Assembly (NCBI RefSeq): GCF_900176135.1
Contig: NZ_FWWW01000055.1
Coordinates: 62,001 to 126,000 of the forward strand
DNA from: Hymenobacter roseosalivarius DSM 11622
GTDB taxonomy: Bacteria > Bacteroidota > Bacteroidia > Cytophagales > Hymenobacteraceae
DNA: 64,000 nucleotides
Direction: 5' to 3'
Numbering within the stretch: position 1 is the stretch's first letter; every line of letters starts with the position of its first letter. This document shows positions 42,052 to 51,155 of this stretch, piece by piece. The notes below the pieces were generated by a model. It was not told where the DNA came from. It ran no database searches and saw only the letters and a program-made list of their open reading frames with translations. The position numbers were made by a program, and so were the translations under genes.

Positions 42052-45000
42052 TTAGTCACTCTCCCCAAATCCAACAATCCGCAGGGTACTAATGCCCCCC
42101 ACGCCCTTACGCACGTTTATCTGGGTGCTCACGCGCTCCTTTAGAGCTTCTACGTGGGAGATAATGCCGATCATCTTGCCCGTGCCTTGCAGGATTTCCA
42201 GCGCGGTGAGGGCCACTTCCAGCGCATCGGCATCCAGCGTGCCGAAGCCTTCGTCGATAAACAGCGTTTCGATCTGGGTTTTGTGGCCAGCCAGCTCCGA
42301 CAGGCCCAGGGCCAGGGCCAGGCTCACCAGGAAGCTTTCGCCCCCGGACAGGGAGTTCATGGAGCGGGTGCTGTCGGCCTGATAGTGGTCCACGACGAGT
42401 AAATCGAGGTATTCCAGTGGGTTGCGCGTGATGCGGTAGCGGTCGGTGAGGCGGGTGAGGTGGCGGTTGGCCAACTCGGTAAGGCGCGTAAGGGTAAGGC
42501 CCTGGGCAAACTCGCTGAACTTCTTGCCGTCGGCCGAGCCGATCAGCTCCGCTAATTGGCGCCAGCGCCGGGCTTCGCGCTGCTGCTTTTCCAGGGTCGC
42601 GGCCAGCTCGGCGTGGCGCTCCAGACCCTGGTGGTGGTCGTGGAGGCGCTGCCGGCGCTGCCCCAGCTGCTGATGCAGGTCGGCCAAGGTTTTTTCGGCG
42701 GCGCGCAGCTGCTCCCGGATGGTTTCGGCAGATTCCGGGGTGAGGGCGCGGGCCTGCTCTAACTCCAGCTGCTGTTGGGTTTCGGTGAGGGCGCTTTGGG
42801 TGGTAAGCAGGGCGCGCTCGTGCTGGTGGAGCTGCTCGGTGAGGCGGCGGGCGTCGGCGTCGGGGAGGAGGCGGGCGCGCAGCTCCTCGGGGCTGGGGGG
42901 CAAATTGGCTGCTTGCAGGTCGGCCACCAGCGTGGCGTGGCGGTGGTCACGCTCCTGCTGCTCGCGGGCGGCTTCCTGCTCAAATTGGCGCAGTCGCTCG
43001 TCGGTGCGGGCCAGCTGGCTTTCGTGCTCACAAAAGGTCTGGTGGTTCCGCTCGTAGGCCGCGGTGCGCGCTCTCACGGTGGCAGTTAGCTGCTGGCGCG
43101 CCTGCGCTACATCGGCACCGGTAAAAAACTCCTGGCGCTGCTGACGCTGTTGCCGAATGGCTTCGTAGTGGCGGGTCAGCTCGGCTTTGCGGGTGGTAAG
43201 CCAGACCTGGGTTTCGGTCAGTTCTTTTTGTAGCCCCTCACTTCTGACCTGAGCGGCGATACGCTGGTTGTTCGCTTTTTCCTCCGTTTCTTTTTGTTGT
43301 GCAAACTCCTTGGTAAGCTGCTCCAGCTCCTGCATCAGGACGGGACCGTTGTCGCCGGTAAACGTGAGGTCGAAATTGGTGCACACGCTCGTTATCAGCT
43401 CCTTAATCTTGGGGCGGCGCTCCTTGGCATCGGTCAGCGTGGCGGTTAGCTCGGTCAGCCGGGCCTCCGCCTGCCGCTGCTGCTGAGTGGCCAGCTGCTG
43501 CTCGCCATAGGCCTGAGTGCGAAGTACAGTGGCCATGTGGCGCTGCTCCTGCAACTCGCGCAGCCGCTGGGCCAGGGCGCGGGCCTGCCGGGGGGCATTC
43601 TCTTCTTCTTCCGTGGAAAGCGGGAGCTGGGGGGCATTTTCCTGGGTAATTTGCCCCCCGGCATTCTCCAGCAGGCCCACGGCGGTCAGCAGCTTTTGCA
43701 CGCGCCCGTTCAGAGTGCGCACCTGTTGGCCCAGGGCTTCTTCCCGCTCCTTATCGCACCGTAAGGAGTCGGTGCTGATGGCCAGGGCACCGAGGACAAA
43801 CGGGTGCTCCGTGGCGCCACACAGCGGGCACGACTCGCCGGCCGTCAGATAGTGGCGGGATTCCTCATGGCTCAGAATCAACTGCTGGGTCTGGATGAGC
43901 AGGCGCAGATCGGTCAGGTGCTTTTCCTGCGCCGCGTGCTGGTTCTGCAAGCCAACTGCCAGCTGCTGCAAACGCGTCAGCCACGTATCCCGTTCGGCTT
44001 CGGTTTGCTGCTGGGCTTGGGCTAATTCCGTTGCCTGCTTTTCGGCCTCGGCCTGGTGGGCGGCGGCCTGGGTGCCGAGGTGCTGCGCCTGTTGCAGCGT
44101 CCCGGTCTGCGCTTTGTGCTGAGTAGTCAGCTCCAGCAGCTCGCGGTCCACGTCGGTCAGATCTTGCAAATGACCGGTTAGCTGAGGTTTAATACCAGGC
44201 AGCTCCGTCCGGCGGGCGTGCTGGGTAAGCCAGGCGCTCAGCTCTTTCAGCTGCTCGCCGAGGCGGCTTACTTCGCCCGTCGCCTGCTCGTAGTTGGCTT
44301 TCTGGCGCTTGCACTGCTCGTTGCGCTGCGCGTATTCGAGCTTTTCTTTGTCGAGCTGGGCTTCCTCGGTTTGCAGTACGGCGTCCAGCTTTTCGGCCTC
44401 AATTAACCTGGGATTCTGCGCTTCTTGGGCTGCTATGGCTTCTTCCCGCGCCTGCTGGTCCGCCGCCCGAGCAGCCTGCACCGCGTCTAGCTGCTGCCGC
44501 AGGTGCGGGCGCTGCTCCCGCGCCTGCGTGGCTTCCTGGTGCAGGCGCAGCAAGCGGGTATCCGCCACTTGCAACAGCTCCCAGGGCGTCCGGAAGGGCA
44601 AAGCCTCCTCGTGGGCGGTAAGGCGCTGGCGCTGGGGGGCAATCAGCTCAACCTCAGCGGCGAGGTCAGCTAGGGTGGCTTGGGCACGTTGCTGCCGGGT
44701 GGTAAGGTCAGCAAGCTTAGTGAGCCAGGCTTGCGCTTCCTGCAAGTGTTGCTGCGTGGCCGTGCTGGTTTGCACCTGCTGCTCAATACCGGCCATTTCG
44801 GCCGCCAGCGCCGCTACTTCCTCGCCCGACAGCAGCGTGACGCCCGCCAGACCAGTCCGCAACTCGTCTACCCGCTGGGCTTCTTCCTTAGCTTTCCGAA
44901 AAGCAAAAACCGAAATGTCCGAGTATTTGCGCGTGTCTGTAATCTTCTCCAGCAGCTGGGCCCGCTCCCCAGCGCTCGACTTCAGAAACCGCGTAAACTC

Positions 45001-45486
45001 GCCCTGGGCCAGCAGCACCGAGCGCAGAAACTGCCGGTACTCCAGGCCGCTCAGCTCCGCTACGCGGGCCGGCACCCTGGATTTGTAGCTCTCAATAATG
45101 GGCCAATTGTCTTCGGGCGCATCGGTAGGGGTGGAGGGCTCCTCGCTCAGCTCCATGCGCGAATCTTGGAGCTTGCCCTCGGCTTTCTTGCGGGCTCGGT
45201 ACTGTCCCCACTTCGAGCGGTAGCGCCGCCCGTTCACCTGAAACTCCACTTCCGCCCAACTCTCGCCCGTACCGTGACTCATCACCTGCTCCACGTTGCC
45301 CTCGTGGCGTGGCACTTGCCCGTAAAGAGCTAGCGTAATGGCGTCGAGAATGGTGGTTTTGCCCGCACCTGTGGGGCCAGTAATAGCAAACAGCCCCGCA
45401 TCGGAAAGAGGCGAGTGGCTGAAATCTATTTCATGCTGTCCGCGCAGCGAGTTAAGATTGGAAAAACGGACGCGGAGTATTTTCAT
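42052..45486 (-). CDS. sbcC: Exonuclease subunit SbcC (SMC/Rad50-like ATPase)
   Basis: 1144 residues. With SbcD it forms the ATP-dependent nuclease that opens hairpins and processes blocked ends, relevant in a genome full of palindromes. Walker A is ITGPTGAGKTTILDAITLAL near 35-54. Two long Gln/Glu/Leu-rich coiled coils flank the zinc hook GESCPLCGATEHP (near residue 553). The ABC signature LSGGESFLVSLALALGL and Walker B TLFIDEGFGTLDADAL are near the C-terminus. Complete. Third gene of the sbcD - small ORF - sbcC unit; the coil regions carry at least five GGGGGGC words. Confidence 0.97.
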   Translation of the reverse strand: MKILRVRFSNLNSLRGQHEIDFSHSPLSDAGLFAITGPTGAGKTTILDAITLALYGQVPRHEGNVEQVMSHGTGESWAEVEFQVNGRRYRSKWGQYRARKKAEGKLQDSRMELSEEPSTPTDAPEDNWPIIESYKSRVPARVAELSGLEYRQFLRSVLLAQGEFTRFLKSSAGERAQLLEKITDTRKYSDISVFAFRKAKEEAQRVDELRTGLAGVTLLSGEEVAALAAEMAGIEQQVQTSTATQQHLQEAQAWLTKLADLTTRQQRAQATLADLAAEVELIAPQRQRLTAHEEALPFRTPWELLQVADTRLLRLHQEATQAREQRPHLRQQLDAVQAARAADQQAREEAIAAQEAQNPRLIEAEKLDAVLQTEEAQLDKEKLEYAQRNEQCKRQKANYEQATGEVSRLGEQLKELSAWLTQHARRTELPGIKPQLTGHLQDLTDVDRELLELTTQHKAQTGTLQQAQHLGTQAAAHQAEAEKQATELAQAQQQTEAERDTWLTRLQQLAVGLQNQHAAQEKHLTDLRLLIQTQQLILSHEESRHYLTAGESCPLCGATEHPFVLGALAISTDSLRCDKEREEALGQQVRTLNGRVQKLLTAVGLLENAGGQITQENAPQLPLSTEEEENAPRQARALAQRLRELQEQRHMATVLRTQAYGEQQLATQQQRQAEARLTELTATLTDAKERRPKIKELITSVCTNFDLTFTGDNGPVLMQELEQLTKEFAQQKETEEKANNQRIAAQVRSEGLQKELTETQVWLTTRKAELTRHYEAIRQQRQQRQEFFTGADVAQARQQLTATVRARTAAYERNHQTFCEHESQLARTDERLRQFEQEAAREQQERDHRHATLVADLQAANLPPSPEELRARLLPDADARRLTEQLHQHERALLTTQSALTETQQQLELEQARALTPESAETIREQLRAAEKTLADLHQQLGQRRQRLHDHHQGLERHAELAATLEKQQREARRWRQLAELIGSADGKKFSEFAQGLTLTRLTELANRHLTRLTDRYRITRNPLEYLDLLVVDHYQADSTRSMNSLSGGESFLVSLALALGLSELAGHKTQIETLFIDEGFGTLDADALEVALTALEILQGTGKMIGIISHVEALKERVSTQINVRKGVGGISTLRIVGFGESD

Positions 45487-45520
45487 GTAAGATAAGTAGG
45501 TACTTGTAAGAATATGATAT

Positions 45521-45709
45521 TTATGTGAATAATGTTATGATAATGAAGCATATAGCTAATAGGAGGAAGAACGCCAGTGCATTATATTCTGCGTCTTCTT
45601 TGATAAGTGTTTTGTAAGGAATCTTTCCTCCGTGAAATAGCCATCTAATAGCTGCACCGGGGTAACTAAATAAAATATCAAAAATGATTTCGAAGAATAC
45701 TTCTAACAT
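45521..45709 (-). CDS. Small AT-rich membrane protein between sbcD and sbcC, 62 aa
   Basis: Two hydrophobic helices (MLEVFFEIIFDILFSYPGAA and AFFLLLAICFIIITLFT) joined by a short basic/acidic loop (HGGKIPYKTLIKEDAEYNA). The coding sequence is much A/T-richer than sbcC and sbcD. It resembles small Bacteroidota membrane proteins with a YPGAxIRWL motif. ATG at 45709; 35 bases separate it from sbcC and 46 from sbcD, so it could be cotranscribed. Function unknown. Confidence 0.65.
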   Translation of the reverse strand: MLEVFFEIIFDILFSYPGAAIRWLFHGGKIPYKTLIKEDAEYNALAFFLLLAICFIIITLFT

Positions 45710-45755
45710 AAACAACGCTACAAACCAAGTGTAAAAACTAGCCTAAACACTAGGC

Positions 45756-46982
45756 TTACCCCTCCCGCATCAGTTCCAGCAACTCATCAAACGCGCCCAA
45801 TAGCTCCGAGCGTGATTCTTCGGGCTCTTCTTCCAAGCGCTTCTCAAACACTTCGCGTTCAGTAAAATCGTGGAGGCTGCGGGTGAGGGGTTCGGGCTCC
45901 TCGCCGAGGGGGCGTAGGGTGAGCAGGCGGAAGTGGCGGCGGGCCAGCACTTCAAGCTGGGTGCGGTCGAGCTGGGTGATGACGGCCAGCAGCTGCTCGG
46001 CTACTTCCAGCTGCGAAAGCTCCGAGCGCACTTCCACGTCGGCCCAGGCGGGGAGTTGGTAGCCCGCGTTGTCATAGGCTGCCAGACGAACGAGCACCTC
46101 ATCCAGCGGGCCATGAAAACGCACCAGCCGCCGGGCACCGGGCACGGGCAGGGCTTCGATACAGAGGCTCTGGGGGGCAAATTCCAGTAGCAGTACTTCC
46201 TTCGGGTGGTCAATTTCGGAGAAAGACAAGGGAATAGGCGAGCCGGAATAACGGATATGCTCGCGCCCACCTACGCGCTGAGGTCGGTGCAAATGGCCCA
46301 AAGCCACGTAGTCGAACACGGTGGGGAAATGGTCAGCCGTGACCTGGCCCAGATTGCCGACGTGAATGGTACGCTCCGAATCGGAGGCCATAGCGCCGGC
46401 GGCATAGAGGTGGCCGGTAGCCAGTACGGGCACGCCGGCGGCTTTCAGCTGCCACACCATCTCTACTTCGGCGGCGCGGGCGTAGTGGTCGGCGATGCCC
46501 TGGCGGATGCGGGCTTCGCGCTCCTCGGCCGCCTCGCCGGGCACCGACAGGCGCACGTCGCGGTCGCGCAGGAAGGGGATAGCGCACACCACCAGACCGG
46601 GCTTGCCATCGGCGCTGTCTAATACAATTACCTGATCCTCAAAACAGTCGGGTACGCAGCCAACTATGTGCACGCGCAGGTGGCGCAGCAGGCGGGCCGG
46701 CGCGTTGAGCGTGGCCGGGGAGTCATGATTGCCCCCCACCACCACGATGTCGCGGCAGCCGGTGGCCTGCATTTGCAGCAGAAAAGAGTAGTACAGCTCC
46801 AGGGCCGCGTTGGAGGGCGAGCCGGTATCGAAGATGTCGCCGGCTACTACCAGCACCTCTATTTTTTGCGCCTGAATGGTTTCGACCAGCCAGTTTAAAA
46901 AATGCCGGTGCTCTTCGGTGCGCTCGTGGCCGCCGTTGAAGCGTTGACCCAAGTGCCAGTCGGCGGTATGTAGAACGCGCAT
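45756..46982 (-). CDS. sbcD: Exonuclease subunit SbcD (Mre11-like)
   Basis: 408 residues. The metallophosphoesterase motifs are complete: LHTADWHLGQ (4-13), VVAGDIFDTGSPS, VVGGNHDSPATL, ATGHLYAAG and VALGHLHRPQ. These bind the two Mn ions that cut DNA. The C-terminal half is the capping/accessory region. ATG 46982 was chosen over an in-frame extension because the nuclease fold begins at once and the TACCTTTG box ends 6 bases upstream. Confidence 0.97.
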   Translation of the reverse strand: MRVLHTADWHLGQRFNGGHERTEEHRHFLNWLVETIQAQKIEVLVVAGDIFDTGSPSNAALELYYSFLLQMQATGCRDIVVVGGNHDSPATLNAPARLLRHLRVHIVGCVPDCFEDQVIVLDSADGKPGLVVCAIPFLRDRDVRLSVPGEAAEEREARIRQGIADHYARAAEVEMVWQLKAAGVPVLATGHLYAAGAMASDSERTIHVGNLGQVTADHFPTVFDYVALGHLHRPQRVGGREHIRYSGSPIPLSFSEIDHPKEVLLLEFAPQSLCIEALPVPGARRLVRFHGPLDEVLVRLAAYDNAGYQLPAWADVEVRSELSQLEVAEQLLAVITQLDRTQLEVLARRHFRLLTLRPLGEEPEPLTRSLHDFTEREVFEKRLEEEPEESRSELLGAFDELLELMREG

Positions 46983-46988
46983 AGACTT

Positions 46989-46996
46989 CAAAGGTA
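46989..46996 (-). promoter_or_regulatory. -7 box TACCTTTG ending 6 bases before sbcD
   Basis: Exact TAnnTTTG on the minus strand; implies a near-leaderless sbcD transcript. Confidence 0.55.
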
Positions 46997-47010
46997 ACGC
47001 TCTCAGAAGA

Positions 47011-47062
47011 GGTTCCCGCAGAGGGTCGCGGAGAATGGCCTCCACGAACCTCTGCGGGAACC
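47011..47062. repeat. Perfect 14-bp inverted repeat
   Basis: GGTTCCCGCAGAGG (47011-47024) pairs exactly with CCTCTGCGGGAACC (47049-47062). It lies between sbcD's promoter and the stop of the upstream MBL gene, and could terminate that gene. Confidence 0.85.
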
Positions 47063-47065
47063 CGC

Positions 47066-48442
47066 CTAATGCACCGCCTGCGACTGAAATTCTGTCACGG
47101 CTTCCCCCAGATCAACTACCTCAACTCCCGGCAGCGCGGCCTGCAAAATGCTGGTGCCGGCCGCCGAGCGGTAGCCGCCGGCGCAATGCACCAGCACGGG
47201 CTTATCGGTAGGCACTTCGTGGGCGCGCTCGCGCAGCTCGGGCAGCGGGATTTTCAGGGCTTCGGGGAAGACGGGCTGCTGGGTTTCGGCGCGGTTGCGG
47301 ATGTCGATGATGGTGAACTCTTCGGGCCGCTCGCGTACGCGGGTCAGGTCGAGCTCGGGTGAGGTTTCGGGGAGATGGGCGGGGGTGAGCAGCGCGCCTT
47401 CAATATTGGTTTCGTAGCCGATTTTGGCCGCCTTGCGAATCACCGTATCCAGCGCAATCTGGGTGTCGGCCAGCAGGTAGAATTTCTCTTTCGGCCCAAC
47501 AATGGAGCCCAGCCAGGTTTCGAATTTGCCACCGTCCATCAGGTTAATCGCTCCCGGCAAATGACCCGCCCGAAACTGAGCAGCCGGGCGCGTATCAATA
47601 ATCAGGGTGCTCGGCGCTAGCTCGGTAGCCGAATGCACGCGCGGTACGGCCCGCACGCTATCCTCAAAAGGCTGAGCGCCCAAGCGGTTCAATACCACGT
47701 CGTGCCCGAAATACTTGGGCACGAAAGGCTGGTCTTCGAGCAGAAATTTAACAAACTCTTCCTCCGACATGGGCTGTAGAGCATAGTTCGTTTTCAGCTC
47801 TTTGCCGATGCTGCTGTCCAGGTCGGTGCTGGTGGTTTTGCCGCAGAGCGAGCCGGGGCCGTGGGCCGGATACACCCGCGTGGTGGGGGGCAGCGTCATC
47901 AGCTTCTGGCGGGTGCTCTGGTAGAGCTGGCCGGCCAACTCCTCCCGCTGGTGGCCGCCCACGGCTTCATCCTCGCGCAAATCGGGGCGGCCCACGTCGC
48001 CCACAAAAAGCGTGTCGCCGGTGAATACGGCGCGGGTCTGGCCCAGCTCGTCGATGAGCAGCACCGAAATGCTGTCGGGCGAGTGACCGGGGGTGTTCAG
48101 GGCGTGTAGCTCCACGGTGCCTAATGTGATGCGGTCGCCGTCGTCGAAGGGCTGGTGCGGGTAGAGCGCTTTTACCAGCTTGCTGCAATAAATGGTGGCG
48201 TCGGTTTCCCCGGCTATTTCGAGGTGAGAAGAAACAAAGTCGGCGTGCGGATGCGTCTCGATAATGGCTTCGATGGAGGCGTCGTGCTCGTCGGCGAAGT
48301 CGTAGTAGGGCTGCGGGTCGCGGGCTGGGTCGATAATGGCTATTTGGCGGCCGGAGCGGATAATGTAGCTAGCGTGGGCAAGGCCCTTATCATAAAACTG
48401 TTGAATCTGTACCGACCCGGTACTACTGGGCAAGGGGCTCAT
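47066..48442 (-). CDS. MBL-fold hydrolase with two rhodanese domains (persulfide dioxygenase-like)
   Basis: 458 residues from ATG 48442. The MBL domain (to about 240) has IETHPHADFVSSHLEIAG (HxHxD, with the single-iron ETHE1 pattern), NTPGHSPDSISVLLIDE, FTGDTLFVGDVGRPDL and YPAHGPGSLCGK. Rhodanese domain 1 (SATELAPSTLIIDTRPAAQF onward) has no catalytic Cys at the expected KFYLLADTQ position. Rhodanese domain 2 has an intact loop in PVLVHCAGGYRSAAG. Such fusions oxidise persulfides and move sulfane sulfur. An alternative ATG at 48514 lies 3 bases after a TATATTTG box and would add 24 residues. Confidence 0.88.
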   Translation of the reverse strand: MSPLPSSTGSVQIQQFYDKGLAHASYIIRSGRQIAIIDPARDPQPYYDFADEHDASIEAIIETHPHADFVSSHLEIAGETDATIYCSKLVKALYPHQPFDDGDRITLGTVELHALNTPGHSPDSISVLLIDELGQTRAVFTGDTLFVGDVGRPDLREDEAVGGHQREELAGQLYQSTRQKLMTLPPTTRVYPAHGPGSLCGKTTSTDLDSSIGKELKTNYALQPMSEEEFVKFLLEDQPFVPKYFGHDVVLNRLGAQPFEDSVRAVPRVHSATELAPSTLIIDTRPAAQFRAGHLPGAINLMDGGKFETWLGSIVGPKEKFYLLADTQIALDTVIRKAAKIGYETNIEGALLTPAHLPETSPELDLTRVRERPEEFTIIDIRNRAETQQPVFPEALKIPLPELRERAHEVPTDKPVLVHCAGGYRSAAGTSILQAALPGVEVVDLGEAVTEFQSQAVH

Positions 48443-48517
48443 GGTGGTAGGTTGTGGTGGCGAGGCAACGCATTCCGTAGCGGAGCTGCGGCTGACGGTT
48501 AGGCCAGCGCTCATTTT

Positions 48518-48525
48518 CAAATATA
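48518..48525 (-). promoter_or_regulatory. -7 box TATATTTG for the MBL/rhodanese gene
   Basis: Exact TAnnTTTG match on the minus strand, 3 bases before ATG 48514. With start 48442 the leader would be about 70 bases; with 48514 the mRNA would be leaderless. Confidence 0.5.
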
Positions 48526-48725
48526 AGAAGGCGCGACCTTCTCTGACAGAAACTACATAAAACCAACCTAAGTTTAAACACTAAGCAATTGATTTTCAAA
48601 CGAATGTTTAGTTAAATTAAGTATAAGCTCCTGTTCAGATGAGCTTACATCCCAGCTTGACCACCATATTAACTTATACCTTAATATTCTGCCTGTTCAA
48701 CCCTCGCAGCATTTGACTACGATGC

Positions 48726-48762
48726 AAAAAAGCCCCCCAGTCTATTGGCTGGGGGGCTTTTT
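48726..48762. terminator. Terminator
   Basis: AAAAAA, GCCCCCCAG, 8-base loop, CTGGGGGGC, TTTTT, facing the small secreted gene on the minus strand. The 210 bases between it and the MBL promoter are A/T-rich and featureless to me. Confidence 0.95.
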
Positions 48763-48786
48763 ACTATTAATGGCTAATGGCTGGGC

Positions 48787-49206
48787 TTAGCCCCGGTCTT
48801 TCATTTTGCCTTTGCGATTGGCCATGCGCTCGGTGCGCTGTTGCTCGTACTTAGCGTACTGGTCGGCCGTCAGGATAGCTTTGAGCTGGGCATTATGACG
48901 GCTGCGGGTGGCTTTGGCTGTCTGGCGGTTTTCGGCATTTTTGGTTCGCACGGCATCCATCTCTTTAGCTTGGGCCAGGTTCAGCTGCCGCACTTTTTCG
49001 GTTTGCTCAGCACTTAGGCCCAACGATTTGGATAAGTTAGCGGCGCTGGCTTCGGCCCGCTGTTCCGGTGTTTTTTTGACGCGTTGCTCCGGCGACATCT
49101 TAGCGCGTTGAGCGCGGCCCTGGGCGGGCCTGGCAGTCTGGGTTTGAGCAGAAACCGCGCCGGCAGTCAGGGTGAAGGCGGTGAGCAGGATGAGCATCTT
49201 TTTCAT
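48787..49206 (-). CDS. Small secreted Spy/DUF4890-like protein, 139 aa
   Basis: Signal peptide MKKMLILLTAFTLTAGAVSAQ, then a highly charged helical protein (KMSPEQRVKKTPEQRAEASA, SLGLSAEQTEKVRQLNLAQA, LKAILTADQYAKYEQQRTER). The LxLTxEQxxK / LTxxQxxKYE pattern is that of DUF4890 and the Spy/CpxP-like periplasmic helix-hairpin proteins, which may act as chaperones. ATG 49206 gives the signal peptide. Very basic tail NRKGKMKDRG. Divergent from the permease gene. Confidence 0.82.
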   Translation of the reverse strand: MKKMLILLTAFTLTAGAVSAQTQTARPAQGRAQRAKMSPEQRVKKTPEQRAEASAANLSKSLGLSAEQTEKVRQLNLAQAKEMDAVRTKNAENRQTAKATRSRHNAQLKAILTADQYAKYEQQRTERMANRKGKMKDRG

Positions 49207-49413
49207 AGAAGGAGAGTCTGTGGGTGAAATTATGCTGCTTGGATGCTGATGCTTTGCCAAGGTTTAATTGGGCAGAGCAAAGACAGATTGTGCTCTCTTG
49301 CGTTACCTGAACCGGAATATCGCCTATATTCGGGCCACGCAGCCGTGTTTTGGGCCTGCTAGTGCCTCTTCTCACTCCATTCTCACCTTCTACCTCTCCT
49401 CTTTTCTTTTCCT

Positions 49414-50997
49414 ATGGCAAATCTTTTCGCCAAAAAACCTCTGGCCCAGCTGCTGGGCGAAGCGAATACCTCCGGCGAAGGCACGCTGAAGCGTACCCTA
49501 GGTGCCTTGAACCTGATGGCCCTGGGCGTCGGGGCCATCATCGGTGCGGGCTTGTTTGTGCGCACGGCGGCGGCGGCGGCCCAGGCCTCGGGGCCGGGCG
49601 TGACGCTGGCCTTCATCGTGGCCGCTATTGGCTGCGCTTTTGCCGGGTTGTGCTACGCCGAGTTCGCGGCGATGATTCCGATTGCCGGCTCGGCTTACAC
49701 CTACGCCTATACCACCATGGGCGAGTTAGTGGCCTGGATCATTGGCTGGGCTTTAATTATGGAATACGCCCTGGGGGCCGCTACCGTGTCTATTGCCTGG
49801 AGTGAATATCTGAACAAGCTCCTGGAAGTCTTTGGCACCAGTATGCCCTACAATCTGAGTCACTCGCCCTTCGAAAGCTCCGTAGTGAACGGCGTAACCG
49901 AGCACGGGCTGATCAACCTGCCGGCTTTGTTGGTTATCGTGGCATTGTCGCTGCTGCTCATCAAAGGCACCCAGGAGTCAGCTATGTTCAATGCTGTTAT
50001 CGTGGTAGTGAAAGTGGCTATCGTATTGATTTTCATTGCTGTTGGCTGGCAGTTTATTGACCCAGCCAACCACACGCCTTACCTGATTCCTGAAAACGCC
50101 GAGCCAGTGAAGAACGCGGCGGGCACCGTTGTGCGCGAGTACACGGCCTGGAACAAGCATGGCTGGGGCGGTATCATGGGGGGCGCGGCCATCGTATTCT
50201 TTGCCTTCATCGGCTTCGATGCCGTGAGTACCGCCGCGCAGGAAGCCAAGAATCCCAAGCGTGATATGCCGATCGGTATTCTGGGCTCTTTGGCCGTGTG
50301 CACTATTCTTTATATTCTCTTCGGTCACGTACTAACCGGCGTTGCCAGCTGGCGCGAATTTGCCGACCCGGCCCTGGGCGGCGAGGCTTCCGTGACGTAC
50401 GCTATTTCGGCTCACATGCCCGGCTACGAGTGGCTGGCTACGGCCGTGACGGTGGCTATTCTGGCCGGTTTCTCTTCCGTAATTCTGGTTATGCTCATGG
50501 GCCAGAGCCGGGTGTTTTTCTCGATGGCGAATGATGGCCTGATGCCGAAAGCCTTCTCCGAGCTGCATCCCAAGTTCCGCACGCCTTACAAGTCGAACTT
50601 GGCGTTGCTGGTATTCGTGGGCGGTTTCGCGGCCTTCGTGCCCGGCTCCCTGGCCGGTGATCTGACCTCGTTTGGTACGCTGCTGGCTTTCGTGCTGGTG
50701 TCGGCGGGCGTCTGGATCATGCGCCGCTCTGACCCCGCGCAGCATCGTCCGTTCCGCGCGCCGCTCTCGTCGCCGTCGTTTCCCTTCGTGCCGATTATGG
50801 GCATTGTGGTGTGCGTCGGGATGATTCTGGCGCTCGACCTGTTTACGTTGAAAGTGGCGTTGGGCTGGATGATCCTTGGTTTCATCGTGTACTTCATCTA
50901 CGGCCAGCGCAACAGCAAGCTCCAGCAAGGCATTGTAGTAGTGCCCAAGGAAATGGAAGAACAAGCATTCATTGAGCCGGACAAGGACAACTTGTAG
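49414..50997 (+). CDS. APC-family amino acid permease
   Basis: 527 residues, about 13 membrane helices. N-terminal motif LNLMALGVGAIIGAGLFVRT is the substrate-binding break in helix 1 of the amino acid-polyamine-organocation family; ALIMEYALGAATVSIAWSEY and FFAFIGFDAVSTAAQEAKNP (helix 6) follow, with MGQSRVFFSMANDGLMPKAF further on. It is most like the CAT/YfnA cationic amino acid transporters. A cytoplasmic membrane importer; exact substrate inferred only. Followed by a strong terminator. Confidence 0.93.
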   Translation: MANLFAKKPLAQLLGEANTSGEGTLKRTLGALNLMALGVGAIIGAGLFVRTAAAAAQASGPGVTLAFIVAAIGCAFAGLCYAEFAAMIPIAGSAYTYAYTTMGELVAWIIGWALIMEYALGAATVSIAWSEYLNKLLEVFGTSMPYNLSHSPFESSVVNGVTEHGLINLPALLVIVALSLLLIKGTQESAMFNAVIVVVKVAIVLIFIAVGWQFIDPANHTPYLIPENAEPVKNAAGTVVREYTAWNKHGWGGIMGGAAIVFFAFIGFDAVSTAAQEAKNPKRDMPIGILGSLAVCTILYILFGHVLTGVASWREFADPALGGEASVTYAISAHMPGYEWLATAVTVAILAGFSSVILVMLMGQSRVFFSMANDGLMPKAFSELHPKFRTPYKSNLALLVFVGGFAAFVPGSLAGDLTSFGTLLAFVLVSAGVWIMRRSDPAQHRPFRAPLSSPSFPFVPIMGIVVCVGMILALDLFTLKVALGWMILGFIVYFIYGQRNSKLQQGIVVVPKEMEEQAFIEPDKDNL

Positions 50998-51014
50998 TAA
51001 CAGTATCTGATTAC

Positions 51015-51051
51015 AAAAAAGCCCCCCAGACCAAGTCTGGGGGGCTTTTTT
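51015..51051. terminator. Terminator after the permease
   Basis: AAAAAA, GCCCCCCAGA, 5-base loop, TCTGGGGGGC, TTTTTT. Confidence 0.95.
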
Positions 51052-51155
51052 GTAGCGCGAAAATCCGTTTCGCGTCGAGCCAAAGGCGAGAATCCGGTGC
51101 CGCGCCCACGCGCAGCCTCTCGCGTTGCTCGACGCGGAACGGATTTTCGCACTAC
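51052..51155. repeat. Intergenic palindrome adjoining the terminator
   Basis: 29-base arms 51052-51080 and 51127-51155 pair with two G/A differences (GTAGCGCGAAAATCCGTTTC / complement). The right arm runs into the stop codon of the gene at 51152. Confidence 0.9.

Noticed and set aside
43590..43659. Cluster of three G6/C6 runs in sbcC considered as a G-quadruplex or CRISPR-like repeat
   Set aside because: The runs alternate between strands and are not spaced as direct repeats, and the same word occurs singly throughout the window; the iterated-word explanation covers them.
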